Assembly: GCA_950022655.1 (NCBI GenBank)
Contig: OX465589.1
Location: 24,791,626-24,855,625, forward strand
DNA length: 64,000 bases
Direction of reading: 5' to 3'
Source of the DNA: Alentia gelatinosa
Taxonomy: Eukaryota > Annelida > Polychaeta > Phyllodocida > Polynoidae
Shown: positions 22,232 through 33,712 of the stretch, piece after piece
Layout: every line of letters begins with the position of its first letter
How positions within the stretch are numbered: position 1 is the first letter of the stretch
Notes under the pieces: generated by a model
Database searches by the model: none
The model's input: only the letters and a program-made list of their open reading frames with translations
What the model was told of the DNA's origin: nothing
Program-made: the position numbers and the translations under genes

Positions 22232-22780
22232 AGCCTATAAGACACTGAAATATGTTCCCGATTCATCCCGACCATCGGATCGGTGAGAGGCAGGAATGAA
22301 ATTTCGATGTTTTATACCTATAAGACACCGACATGATGACTGTCCCCGATCACACTTCCCTCTTTTATAACCTCGTAAATTGCCTGGGATAAGATCAAAG
22401 GAAGCGGCCGGGTGCCGAGCCTGGCTGGGCCCCGAGTCGGGTGATATATATATGTGTATACTATAGACAATAATGCAAAGTTTAGTAGCTTCTGGTCTAT
22501 TCAGAATATCAGAAAACGGTTTTCAGATCTATGATAGCTTGTGTCTCCCCTACACATCGGTATAAGACACTTGTAAATCGGACTGGGTGATGGCTAGTAT
22601 TGCTATTCAAACGCCCAACTCAGAATCGGTAACAATCGGTGAAAGTGCGTACATCGAAATCTTAAGGTCAGGGAAAGTCGGTCATATCTGACATGGTAGT
22701 AATGACCGACGAGTCGGGAAAAGCAATAAAATTGGGTCGGTGGAGTGCGTACACCGACCCGATTGATGCAGATTGTCACA
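22232..22780 (+). mobile_element. MITE family R, right-truncated copy
   Basis: Starts after TTA (22229-22231) with AGCCTATAAGACAC. It parallels 29852-30400 through its length, including GGTTTTCAGATCTATGAT, ACACTTGTAAATCGGACTG and GTGCGTACACCGACCCG. The right terminal repeat is missing after GATTGTCACA at 22780. Confidence 0.75.
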
Positions 22781-22789
22781 GGGGTCAAT

Positions 22790-23700
22790 ATATCAAATTT
22801 TGGAGAAATTTTGTTTAAAAAACACCTTTTTATTAAGTAGAGTAGAGTTTCTACTTCAAAAAGAACTAAATTATACTGACTAACTCCCAGTGGTTCAGTT
22901 ATTATACTTTGGCAAAATTAGTGTTCAGCGAGCGGCGAACGTCCATTATTGAAATGAGTACCACTCCAATTAATCTGGTGAATAAATGATAAAAAGCTGT
23001 GTAATGTAACCAGGAAATTTAGTATGGACTGCTTAAGGACTTATCTCTTTGATTGAAAAGTATCAAATATATCCTTGCAAAATTGTGGAAAGTGGACAAC
23101 ACTTTAGGTTAACCAAATAATTGACAAAATTTGGATTTGAACTCATTATTTAAATAGTTTTTTAACTCCTGTCTCTCATGAACAATTCACATCCAAACTA
23201 GGTAAAACTTCATTAATTCACTCTTCTATATGTTCACTTTAACTGAGAAGCTGAACTACATCATGGGAATTGATATTTGCACTTCCTTCATACACTACTA
23301 GAAGGATTGGACTGATAACAGACGTTTGTCTAAATATGACGGACGTTCGATTTTATAATTAGCACACATTATATACCCAAGAAAAATATCTATTCTTAAA
23401 ATCCCACTTATTATTGTATCTACATGTCTAAAAGACATTACTCCACACATGCCTTAAGAGAATAGGCATTTTACAATTATATATAACAAGGAACCATGTG
23501 TGTAAACTACACTTTACCTTTTTATTTTACTTGTTTTCGGATTGTGGATATCCAGCACTCTACCATACCACATTAGAAATGTGAAAAAAACCAGATGAAT
23601 ATCGTTGCTACACATGTTTTCTACCCAATGAAATTATTGAATAAAGTTTCTCACCATTCACAGGTTCTTTTTCTGTGCTCTGCACAAGTGTATGCAAAAA
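22790..23700. other. Gene-free stretch
   Basis: A+T-rich, no supported coding region. Confidence 0.45.
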
Positions 23701-23719
23701 TAATGGACATCCGTCTAAA

Positions 23720-23945
23720 TCCAACGGACGTGCGGCACCATACAAGACGGAGCAAACATGCTAACAACACTATACAGCACCATTTACTGATAAAATCATA
23801 TCTTTTACTGGAGTATAGAACCCACGACAATTCTATACTTGTCATATCGGGAGACACTTTTCACAGTGATCACCTGTGGCGCGCTATGGCACTGTCTATA
23901 GGACACCGGCAATCTTTTGTCTTCCAAAATGTCTCAGTTGTGACA
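23720..23945 (+). repeat. Diverged family A foldback fragment
   Basis: Contains CAATTCTATACTTGTC, a GAGACACTTTT...GATC segment, and CACTGTCTATAGGACACCGG, followed by ATCTTTTGTCTTCCAAAATG. The same order is found near 52665-52765 and at 29760-29830. No ends are preserved. Confidence 0.55.
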
Positions 23946-24331
23946 ACCGCTATTGATCGCAGGTGAAATGATAGTCACAAGTGTAGACCATTTGATACTT
24001 CATATTTGCCATAAATTATTTTTGCAGATGCTAAAGATTTTTCAAATTGCAAAATATTTGGAGCAAAGGGTTCTAATAATCTGGCATACTTATATTCCAA
24101 ATTTCATTTTTTTTTTATGGATATTATGATTGTGAAAGATATATGACATTGGCATTCACATTCTAGTCATCATCTACTATGATTGATATAATTTGAAGGA
24201 AATCTCCGTTAACAGAGCTGGGCGATGATAGGCCATTTACATGCCGTTCTATATTGAAACTGGTATCTGGCAGGAAGATCAGTATGGAACCTGTGATCAT
24301 TCTATACATATCGCTGATGTCATAAGTGGCC

Positions 24332-24435
24332 AGGGTGAGGGACAGGGAGAGAGGGAGGAAGGGCGAGAGGAAAGGAGGGAGGGGGGAGCATGAGGGGACG
24401 AGGGCAAAGGCGGGGTAGGCGGGGTAGGCGGACTC
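24332..24435 (+). repeat. Polypurine tract
   Basis: About 80 bp are almost purely G and A on the plus strand (GGGAGAGAGGGAGGAAGGGC and similar), ending in two GGCGGGGTA units. No function is visible. Confidence 0.6.
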
Positions 24436-24502
24436 TCCCCGACCTTTAGATTTCGATGTACGCACATTCACCGACTGTTCCCGATTCTGAGTAGGCCGTT
24501 TA

Positions 24503-24877
24503 GGCCACTCAAAAAAACAACTTGTTTCTCATCACCAAGCCATGAAAAATATGACGAAGGCGCTTTTTTTTTTTTTTTTTTTGCTATATCAAAGAGGGCA
24601 GACATACAGTAAAACCCCGCATAAGCGGACACCCTCTGATCCGGGCCAAAGTGGCTGCTTACGCGGGGTGTCTGCTTATGCGGGTTTCCAGATTTTTACT
24701 GGCTCTATGTACATTTAATGCATCCCTGACATCAGGAGCTTTAATTTGATACTAAATACACGTACCTTTCATAATTTTTATCAAGGTTCATTTATTTTAA
24801 AAAAATAAAAAATCTTCTCAAATCGTTTTTTCTGATGTGCGCGGTGATGAGAAACAAGTTTGTTTTTTTGAGTGGCC
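24503..24877. mobile_element. MITE S, GGCCACTCAAAAAAACAA inverted repeats, TTA duplication
   Basis: About 35-bp inverted repeats start GGCCACTCAAAAAAACAA and end at GAGTGGCC (24877). TTA lies at 24500-24502 and 24878-24880. It is inserted into a family R copy. Inside there is an 18-T run and an ~80-bp pogo/Tigger-like terminal piece. Confidence 0.75.
24609..24692. repeat. pogo/Tigger-like terminal fragment
   Basis: CAGTAAAACCCCGCATAAGC, then GGACACCCTC, then TTACGCGGGGTGTCTGCTTA and TGCGGGTTT. This is the same terminal vocabulary as the ends of the element at 48400-50274. No second end is seen nearby. Confidence 0.6.
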
Positions 24878-25124
24878 TTAAATAGAGATATTACCTATCT
24901 ACCAGTCCGATTTACAAATGCTTGTAGGGGTGACATAAGCGATTGTAGATCTAAAAACCGTTTTCTGATAACTTATAAAAATAGAACAGAAGTTATTAAA
25001 CTTTGCATAGCAGTCTGATAACAGTTAATTGTGATTATCGGACGTTAAATCAACCAAACCAAACCAAAACAATACCCTTATACGAGTGTTTCACATTTAA
25101 TAAATTTTTCTAACTGCCCTGCGC

Positions 25125-25408
25125 CAGTCGTTTTATTTAAAGATAGTCAACTTTTTATTAAAGAGAAAACGATTCAGTTTGTACCCTCCTGTAAATATCT
25201 AGGGATGGCTTTAGACAAAAATTCAAACTGTAAATCAAATAGAAAAAATACGATCAAAATATAATGTACAAAATATACATACGCAAGAAAATAAGAAAAT
25301 TCTTAATAACTGAAGCCCTTATGACAACCTTTAAATCAATTATACTACTGTTGCTAGATTACGGGGATATCTTTATTGCACAAGCAAATGCTGCTTCAAA
25401 GTCTACAT
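25125..25408 (+). pseudogene. Non-LTR reverse transcriptase C-terminal fragment
   Basis: The plus strand, over two or three frames, reads FVPSCKYLGMALDKNSN, then RKKIRKFLITEALMTTF, then LLLLDYGDIFIAQAN. This parallels YLGLTLDSQLN, IRKFLNVNQATTIYKT and LPYLEYGDSI in the LINE insertion at 16811. It is a decayed LINE fragment. The MITE at 25409 cuts its downstream side. Confidence 0.7.
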
Positions 25409-25670
25409 AAAGTGCCGATTCCACCAACACACAAGATATAGCGAGATTGGTCACAATTTGGTTGTCTTGCTAAATCGGGCAAGGTTTGAATAATCGCGTG
25501 CCTATTTATTGTGATGTGTCTTGGGGTGTCGCGATGGTGGAGCACCAAAACATAAACCCGACACCGCACGGCAACGTTTTGCGACACCAGGGGTACGACA
25601 TATCATGACACTGTAAGATATTACAAGATATATCACGACAAATCCTTTGTGTTGGTGGAATCTCCCCTTT
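25409..25670. mobile_element. MITE family E, GATTCCACCAACAC inverted repeats
   Basis: AAAGTGCCGATTCCACCAAC at 25409-25428 pairs with GTTGGTGGAATCTCCCCTTT at 25651-25670. It interrupts the LINE fragment. The 262-bp interior has no coding frame. A larger relative is at 28722-29747. No clear target duplication was seen. Confidence 0.7.
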
Positions 25671-26035
25671 CAGGATCATCCTGAGATCTCACCCCTGAAG
25701 ACCTAGGGTCATGTTACACTGTAGTGCCGGACCCCTTCTTGAATGAACGGAGAGATTCTCATATTTTTCAATTCATGTTTGAGCATAAGGGCATGGACAT
25801 ATATATGGATAGGAAACGCGGGCGAGCGCCGTGTTTATTCAACGATCTCTATGCCTCGGCTACGCTTGATCTGCTAGGGGGCTTCGATACGGGTTCAATT
25901 TTTAGCCACCAGGGTTCAAAAAGTGGCGCTGCTGTCTTTTTGTTTTTTGAATAAACCTTTTTTTCCTGGAGTAATCGACTAGATGTGTATTTGCAATCCT
26001 ATGTTCAGTAGGCTAGACAATGAAGTAGATTATTA
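25671..26035. other. No gene seen
   Basis: A 76-residue frame (25724-25954) has no recognisable domain and no companion exon. Confidence 0.4.
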
Positions 26036-26039
26036 AGGT

Positions 26040-27165
26040 ATTGAACTATAGGAATAGTTCTAAAATCTTAATAAATCTGGGAATTTTGACTGCAGCTCAA
26101 ACCAAAAGTGACACAAAATGTGCCATAACTCCAGAAAAACCCAGTGCACTTAGAACCATAATTCCAATTGTCCTAGGTAGGTATATACTTGGAATCTACA
26201 GTGAAATAGGTTATTAAGGCCTAGGGGCATGGGAATAATTTAAGAATCTGGATTTTTCATTGGATAATCAGGGAATTTTGACTGCTGACCCAACCCAAAG
26301 TGACACAAAATGTACTGTAACTTTAGAAAAAACCAGTGCACCTAAAACCCCAATTCCAACTATCCCATGTAGGCAGATTCTTGGAATCGAAAGTAAAATA
26401 CTTTATTAAGGCCTAGGGCTATGGGAATAAATTGAAAATATTTTTTCCCAAGACTGCCTGCCTGAAAATCAGGGAAATTTGCCTGTCAGCCCCAACTATT
26501 CTAACACTAAATGTGCCGTAACTTCAAAAAAATCCAATGCACTTGGAATCAACACTGAAATAGTTTGTTAAGGCCTAGGGGCATGGGAATAATTTAAGAA
26601 TCTGGATATTATGGACATTTCACTGGAAAATCAGGGAATTTTGACTGCCATCTTGACCAAAAATGATACAAAATGTGCCGTAACTTTAGAAAAAAAAGTG
26701 CACTTAGAACCCTAATTCCAACTTTTCCATGTAGGTACATACTTGGAATCGACAGTAAAATAGTTGATTAAGGCCTAGGGGTGTGGAAATCAATTGAAAA
26801 TGAATTTTTCCCAACACTGACTGCCTGAAAATCAGGTAAATTTGCCTGCCAGATCCAACTTTTCTAAGACAAAATGTGCATTAACTTCAGAAAAATCCAG
26901 TGATCTTAGGATCATACTTCCAACTGTCCCATGTAGGTATATACTTGGAATCGACAGAGAAATAGTTTATTAAGGCCTAGGGTCATGGGAATAAGTTTAA
27001 AATCTGGATTTTCACTGGAAAATCTGGGAATTTTGACTGCAGTCCCAACCCAAAGTGACACAAAATGTGCCGTAACTTTAGAAAAAAACAGAGCATTTAG
27101 AACCATAATTCCAACTGTCCCATGTTGGCATATACTTCGAATCGACAGTGAAATACTTTATTTCC
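26040..27165 (+). repeat. ~200-bp satellite array with alternating A/B units
   Basis: The phrase TTAAGGCCTAGGG recurs at about 26214, 26406, 26568, 26768 and 26970, giving spacings of 192, 162, 200 and 202 bp. Each unit also has a GACACAAAATGTGCCGTAAC-type phrase, CATGTAGGTATATACTTGGA-type and GGAATAATTTAAGAATCTGG-type phrases. One unit type has TTTTGACTGCAGTCCCAAC. The other has GACTGCCTGCCTGAAAATCA. They alternate, so the real period is a dimer. No coding content. Confidence 0.85.
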
Positions 27166-28010
27166 ACCAAGACTTGAGAAACCTTTTGGTAGTCTTTATT
27201 AAGTATATACCAATTATTTCAATAAAAATTATTTCACCTTTTCAGGAGTTTTTAGTGGTTTGAGATAGAAAACACTCTGCAGCTTTGGTGGCGAAAACTG
27301 GAACTAGAGAACAATAGCGAGGCATAAATAGATAGGCCAGGAGCCCCATGTTTCCAATCCAGTTCGGCCAAGTCCGTGATAAGGGTAATGTTGAAATATT
27401 AAAAACCAGCAATGTAAGCACCCGAGCCACACTTGGCCTATTATTTTCAGCACCAGCAGCCGCAATGTTCAGCTTACCAGAAATCGCTATGGTTATTTAT
27501 CTAGCCATTGAAACTTAAGCTCGCCGTTATTCAGTTTGTACAAGTAAAAAAAAAGTAACTTACTTATATTTTTGTTGTTATAGTATGTCTCGCATGGCAC
27601 AAAAAGATCAAATGTTACTGCCAAATCGGAGGTGGCCGAATATGAAAACCAGTTGACTATGTGCTGAATTTGACCAGCAAAAAACAAACAAAACGTCCCA
27701 TAGAAATCCACACAGATGAGTTGTGTACATCAGCAAAAATAGGACCACTCTTCTATAGAAAGGCTGCCCACTACTTATGACTGTGCGCTGGTGGTATGGA
27801 GGTCCGCACCACGTGGTACTAACTAAAATGGGCCATGGTACAAGAAAGAGGGGCAACAATATGGTTAAGGTCAAGAGACCAAGAACAAAAAGATGAAAAC
27901 AAAGCCCTCTCTATGTAGGATCCCACATCTTGGACCAACTGAAGTTGACCACCCAGAATCTCGCCTCGAAGGTGACATCAAAGGAGAAGTTTAAAGAGGA
28001 TTGCTGGAAC
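27166..28010. other. Gene-free stretch
   Basis: No supported coding region or repeat family. Confidence 0.45.
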
Positions 28011-28721
28011 CAGGGCCCTGTTTTTTAGTCACGACCATCGTTATGGGCGACATGTTTTTGCTGTCAGTGTACTATAGACACAATATTTTACGGGGTCGGC
28101 TAATTATCGCAGCTCTACCACACGTCAGGGCCGTGTGAGGTGTGCTATAGTCACGACAAATGTAAGGTCACATGGGTAAATTTGTCTCCCAAACTGTCGT
28201 AGCCCTAAGACATCTAAGGACATGTCGTACCAAACGCGGAAAGGAATTAAGCCATGAAACTTTATCACCAGTTAACGAAAGATATAAGCTATAATCTCTC
28301 CAAATATGAAGAAGATCGGCTTCTCCGTTCTGTTGTTATTCGCAATTTCGTCATACCAAACGTCTACTCTGGTGGCCAGTGATGGCCTACAACATTGATT
28401 GCACTTGTTCCCAGTTCATTAACTATCTGTTCAGAGGAAAAGCGCAGTGAATGTCAAGGTCCCCGCATAAATTAGCAGAGGCATGGCCAAAAAGCAAAAG
28501 TCTATGCAGCTGGCAAATGGTTATCAATTTCCACCACTTCCCGTAAGAACTAAGCCATAAGACTTTTACACGAGTAAGGGACACATATGACCTATAATCG
28601 TTCCAAATATGAAGAAGATCGGCAGCCCCGATCCGCAGATATAACCAAAACGGTTCCCTGGTTCTTTGATAGAACCTAAGACAATTCTTTACCTGTCGTA
28701 ACGGCTGACACTTTTAAAGGC

Positions 28722-29747
28722 CGATTCCACCAAACAACCGCTTTTTCTGAGCAAAAAGACGTTCCAGCTGACCTTTCGATAGACGTCGGCTGAAATGTCT
28801 GGCCAAATTGCCTCAAAATGCGTCACAGCTCCACAGAAACCCCCAACAGACGCTCATGTGGTCGCCATATGAACGTCGGGTGGGTTCGAAGTTCCAGCAG
28901 ATCCTCCAGCCGACATAGTAATCGAGTTTCCCGATAGGCAGTGCCGTGTGCAGCGATACACTACGATGCTCCGAGCCCGCGAAAGCCACATATCGAGCGG
29001 AGCAGTGTATCGCCATGTCGGGAAATGTATGGGAGTGTCGATAGCTCGTCAAATAACTGCTGAATTCCACGTTAAATCAAACAATGAAGGTAAATAAAGA
29101 TTGATGTTATGAATGTGTATGGCATGCTATAGTGCTAGAATTCTGCTGAAAGTGTCGGAATTTTCTATGTCCGTTCGCGGCTTCGGGTAGCGCCGGTGTC
29201 GACCACGCAGTGTTGGCTACGATTGCTCGCCGCAGGTCCCGGCCGCGCAGTGTTGGCTGCGATTTCTCGCCGCAGGTCCCGGCCGAACCTGCGGGCAGGT
29301 GTCGTAGTCTTCAAATGCATTCCAGCAGATATAAACCTAATAAATCAGTTATTCGGCCAAAAAAAATTTTTTTTAGAATGTCTGGATCTGGATAAATCTG
29401 TTGACAGCATCTAGGAATTTTTTGAAATCAGTTATTCGGCCAACGCTTTAATTCAAGGGTTGTTGGAGGATCTCCTGTAAATTCTGGTGGGTGGAAGCGC
29501 ATTTTCAGCTGGGAAATGGCCAGATGCCCCAGCAGATGCTCAGGCGATGCTCTTACGACCCCCAATATCCTACAACAGACGTCATAACTTAGACTAGACG
29601 TCTGTTGGAATGTCTGGCGGGATAGCTGACGCCTGCTGAAATGTCTATTATGTGCTTCCACCAACCCGACAGTTGATTCAAATAGAGCAGATCTGCCAGT
29701 AACCGCCATATGGGCGCTGTACAACGTTTTTGTCTTGTTGGTGGAAG
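28722..29747. mobile_element. MITE family E, long copy
   Basis: GCCGATTCCACCAAACA at the left pairs with TGTTGGTGGAAGACCCCC at the right. It interrupts family A between TGACACTTTTAAA and CTGCGATCTCCCG, two phrases that are adjacent in the copy near 52685-52705. The interior has other TGTTGGAATGTC-like and CCAGCAGAT words that may form secondary stems, and a 41-bp tandem pair at about 29200-29283. Confidence 0.6.
29198..29284 (+). repeat. Two tandem 41-bp GC-rich units
   Basis: CGCAGTGTTGGCTACGATTG and CGCAGTGTTGGCTGCGATTT, each followed by CTCGCCGCAGGTCCCGGCCG. They differ at only a few bases. Confidence 0.75.
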
Positions 29748-29851
29748 ACCCCCTTTACCTGCGATCTCCCGTGGTGCGCTACGACACCATCTATAGGACA
29801 ACGGCCATCTTTTGTCATACAAATATGTCGTAGATCGGCTCTGCGATCTTA

Positions 29852-30460
29852 AGCTTATAAGACACCGAATTTTCCCCCCCGATTCATCCCGACCATCGGC
29901 TCGGTGAGAGTCTGGAATAAAATGTTGATGTCTTATACCTATATAAGACACCGACACGATCACTCTTGCCGACGACAACCGCTGCCTTTATAACATCGTA
30001 AAACAACCCGATTGAGATCAAAGAGAGCGGCCGGGTGCCGGGCCCAGCTGGGCCCCGGGCCGGGTTATAAGTATATATAGGCAATAATGCAAAGTTTAAT
30101 AACTTCTGGTCTATTTGAAATATCAGAAAACGGTTTTCAGATCTATGATCGCTTGTTTCTCCCCTACACATCGATATAAGACACTTGTAAATCGGACTGA
30201 GGGATAGATGGCAACGCTTTTTAAATGGCATGCTCAGAATCGGTAACAATCGGTAAAAGTGCGTACACCGGAATCTTAAGGTCGGGCAGAGTCGGTCATA
30301 TCTGACATGGTAGTAATGCCCGACGTGTCGGGAAAAGCAATAAAATCGGGTCGGTGAAGTGCGTACACCGACCCGGTTGATGCAGATTGTCACAGACCCG
30401 ACGGATCCGTCGGGCAAAGGTAGAATCGGGCACAGCGGTCGGGTCAGTGTCTTATAGGCT
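29852..30460 (+). mobile_element. MITE family R, complete copy with TTA duplication
   Basis: Terminal repeats AGCTTATAAGACAC and GTGTCTTATAGGCT bound 609 bp. TTA lies at 29849-29851 and 30461-30463. It has the same internal order as 22232-22780. A 3-bp TTA duplication is the Harbinger/PIF pattern. The 209-residue minus-strand frame through it has no motif and is taken as chance. Confidence 0.8.
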
Positions 30461-30617
30461 TTAGGCTTGCGACACTCACAAATGTTGTGACTAAAAAACA
30501 AGCCCTGTATCAAAAGCTAAAAACCATTTAAGTAAAACTAAACTGGGGCCAGGCCGTAGTTATTTTCTCCATTCTTGCAAACGCTGCACCATGGCAGGGA
30601 GTCATATAACTACAGCT

Positions 30618-30779
30618 TAGGAATAGAGGGAAACTATGTTCCGGTGAAAGGAAGTCAAAGTTACGAGGTAAGGCTTGGAAAAATTACTGCCCAAGGCCTT
30701 GGCCGCGGGCAGTAATTTTTCCAAGCCTTACCGAGTAATTTTGACTTCCTTTCACTGGTACTTGGTTTCCCTATTCCTA
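30618..30779. repeat. Long hairpin (~75-bp arms)
   Basis: GGAATAGAGGGAAAC at the left pairs with GTTTCCCTATTCC at the right. The inner arms pair GTAAGGCTTGGAAAAATTAC with GTAATTTTTCCAAGCCTTAC. The loop is GC-rich (GGCCTTGGCC). It looks like a small foldback element. Confidence 0.8.
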
Positions 30780-31990
30780 TATACCTTCAAATGTGGTTTA
30801 ATAAGAGACAATCTGATTGGTCTAAATGTCAACCTTGGGTAGTATACGGCAACCTTGGGTAGTATACCAACCTTGGCTAGTATCAGATAGTTACTCCACC
30901 CCCCAGAGCGTGGTGTAAGCATAGAGTGTACAGCCATAGGTATATAGGAATACGAACATCTTGCCATGGGTACCTAATTTGGGTAAACTTACTTGAGTTC
31001 ACTCGCAAACTGACTTTGAAACTAGGGGTTACTTTTCACCTATGCACTGATACAGAGTCTATCCTGATATACCGGATCCAAGAGCAATCCCCTCTCATTA
31101 TCTGAATGTTCTGCGAGTCAACAGTAAATCTTGTATTCTGTTCCTGTGTACATGTATGCACACATATATGTATTAAGAGCACCACAAGGAAGAACGTCCT
31201 ATCAAGAGAGATTTTGAACTGTTCTTTGTTTCTAAATAAAATTCAAAAAAGAAAACAAAGAACATATGCAGTTCAAGTTACATGCAGTATGATACATGAA
31301 AGAGTAGAAAGTCTCATTTATTTGCCTCACTCACTTTACTCTTAGTTCACACGATACACAGTAGCACAAGAACGAAGCAGTTCTCCAGTGGTGATTTCTC
31401 TTTATCACGCTGTCCACACAGTCTGTCAGCTGCACAGTCTGTCAGCTGCACCCGGCAGAATGTATTGGTGGGCGACTCGTCTTCCGAGTGTATGTGTTCA
31501 TACAGCTGGCTCAACGGAGCGGTCATTTGGTCTTTGAATGGCCTGGTCATTGGGGAGGGCGGTGGGCTGTAATATATATTGGTAACATTGTGGCTAGTTT
31601 TTTAGTGGACATTCTGATATCCACTCACACCGCGGAGGGTAAATATTGGGTTGTCTGCGAAACTAAAACATGGGAAATTTGTTCGAATCTAAGTTTCTTT
31701 GATAGCGTTAGCGAGCTATTTTAGAGCATTCATTTTGGAAAAAAACATTCGTTCATTCCCAGAAATGACATTTCGTTTTCGATGTGGTATTGTAATACCC
31801 CCAACTACACCAGTTTTCCATTATATTCATTCCCTAGGGGTACTAACTCTTTCCTGGGAATACAATTGAATTCGATTGCTGTCGGGATAAAGTCCTATGG
31901 ACTTGTACATTATCTGGTCACTCATGGTTGCACCTATTGTAATATCTAGATGGAGACATCTTTTTGATTTTTAAAGTTCCTGAGATGTTG
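30780..31990. other. Gene-free stretch
   Basis: No supported coding region. A 16-bp unit (CACAGTCTGTCAGCTG) is tandemly duplicated near 31420-31451. Confidence 0.45.
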
Positions 31991-31995
31991 GACCG

Positions 31996-32118
31996 TTACA
32001 CTAGCCTAACAACCAACCTAAAATGCTTGTATACCCTCTCCTTGATCATCCTATTGGTTTGGCCTACATACTTTTTGTAGCATCTTTGGCATTCTAGACA
32101 ATAGATCACATTGGAGCT
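31996..32118 (-). pseudogene. Penelope-like GIY-YIG endonuclease fragment
   Basis: On the minus strand 40 codons read SSNVIYCLECQRCYKKYVGQ followed by TNRMIKERVYKHF and a stop. The order IY...C..C...YVGQT...R (with His after) matches the GIY-YIG endonuclease domain that ends Penelope-like retroelement proteins, including the extra C..C pair seen in those elements. No RT was found upstream (higher coordinates). After the stop the frame is lost. This is a short relic, too short to appear as a long ORF. Confidence 0.65.
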
Positions 32119-32940
32119 ATTTTAGGTCACATTCCACTTGGTTCTGTGCCTTTTGCTGGTGGTGTTTGCGGTGATTTTATTTTTTTATTATTCTATTTTC
32201 TATTATAGGGTATGCTATATTCGTATACGTATAGGAACCATGATAGTTCCTCTACTTCACCCCATAGGTCACACGGGATGGATGAGTGACGCCACTATCG
32301 AAGCGACCACACAAGCATGACCTCTGTCATTCCTTCCCATGCTCACATGCAGCACACCAGAAAAATCTTTTGCTCCAAACTTCGATTCAATACATTACGC
32401 GACTATGGTTATTTATCTAGCCATCGAAATTTAAGACATGAAAAGTACTTGCGGCAATATTTGGTATAGAGCAAACTTCTCACTTATAGATGGGCTTTAT
32501 TTTTGCGGGAATATGAAGCCCTGGACGGATGTCCCTTTTGTCGCATTTCTCTTCTGGAGATAAAGATAGATCATTTTGACAATGATCACCTGGAGGTAGC
32601 ATAGCAACGGTTTGGATCTGACGAGTAATTGTCATTTCAAGGTAGCATCGGTTGGGGTTAGAAGTGTTCTTAGCCACGTTTTCTAAATCGAGAAAAAGAT
32701 AGAGGACGAGGAGCAGACATTTTCTTCAAAAGGTCGACGGGGTTTAGCGACAAAACAAGAATGTGATGGAGACCAAGCGGCTTCAAAAGCACCGGTATGA
32801 TTTCAATCGATTATGAACGCATAGTCTAGTATGAAAGCAGACCTCAGACAATTAAGGGGAGAAATGCAGACATCTGTGCGGTCTATTACAATTTCTCCAC
32901 CGATTTCAACTGCTAATGCCACTGCAGGAACTTAGACCAG

Positions 32941-33712
32941 GGCCCTGTTTTTCAGTTGTGACAGTCTTAAGTTGAGACCGTTTGAGGGGCAAAGTGGTTT
33001 TTTTTCAGTTGTGACGATCTTATGGGATCTCAGCCTGGGGCTGATATGCGACCGTTCCGGGTGATTTGGGTGTTTTTCAGTTGTGACAGTCTCAAGGGAT
33101 CTCAAGTGAAATAATCTCAAAAATGATCTCAACTTAAGACCAGTTGATAATTGTCATAATATTTTTTCAGGTGCTAAAACTTATTTGAATTAGAAAGTGT
33201 CTAGAGCAAAGGTTACTAATAATCTGACATACCTATATCCCAAACTTTATAGTTTTCCTGTGGTTATTAAGACCGTGATAAACATTTGTCTGGAAATCTG
33301 AAAAATGCACTACTCAGGCAGTTTATGTATAACTTACTGCAATACTCGCTTTTTATTTGTCAAGGTCAATCCATATTAATAAATAACGACACCCATTCAA
33401 AAAGTAAAACATGTCTCATTTATGGAATACTCAACAGAAAATTATGAAATTTTAGGATTGGATCAAATGGAAATGGACAATTATTCGCTGTAAACATGGT
33501 CTAATTTGAATAAGTAGATGTGAATCTTATACCTGGCAGGAAATGATCACTACGGATCTCAAGTTGAGATCGTTTTAGCTGTTATCTTCTGCGGCTAACT
33601 GAGACCACGTCTGAACAACACTTTCCGACATTGATTTAAAAAACGGTCTCAGGATCGCTCACGGATTTCAGCAGAGCTCAGGTTAAAATCATCACGATTA
33701 AAAAACACACCC
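32941..33712. mobile_element. Foldback element, family A relative, with multiplied termini
   Basis: Begins GGCCCTGTTTTTCAGTTGTG after CAG (32938-32940) and ends ATTAAAAAACACACCC before CTG (33713-33715). The left end is present three times as direct copies of TTTTTCAGTTGTGAC(A/G) (about 32947, 33006, 33074), each followed by a GATCTCA or GAGACC word. The right side has the inverse words (TGAGATC, GAGACCACGTC). Non-coding. Confidence 0.65.

Larger units (their letters stand above)
24445..25010 (-). mobile_element. MITE family R copy (minus), split by MITE S
   Basis: The left piece (24445-24500) holds TTTCGATGTACGCACATTCA and CCGATTCTGAG, the inverse of the R segment near 30235-30275. The right piece (24880-25010) holds AGTCCGATTTACAAATGCTT and AAAACCGTTTTCTGAT, the inverse of 30095-30205. 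MITE S lies between them at the expected point. Confidence 0.65.
28014..30504. mobile_element. Foldback family A copy carrying two nested elements
   Basis: Begins after CAG (28011-28013) with GGCCCTGTTTTTTAGTCACG and ends GTGACTAAAAAACAAGCC before CTG (30505-30507). Family A phrases occupy 28014-28721, 29748-29848 and 30461-30504. A family E element (28722-29747) and a family R element (29852-30460) lie between. Without them the element is about 0.86 kb, close to the 710-bp copy at 57689. No transposase is encoded. Confidence 0.7.

Noticed and set aside
26040..27165. CRISPR-like array
   Set aside because: Units are ~200 bp, all diverged throughout, with no short repeat/unique spacer structure, in a eukaryotic context.
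29884..30513. 209-codon open frame on the minus strand
   Set aside because: It lies across MITE R and into the family A remnant. Copy 1 of R at 22232 does not keep it. Taken as chance.
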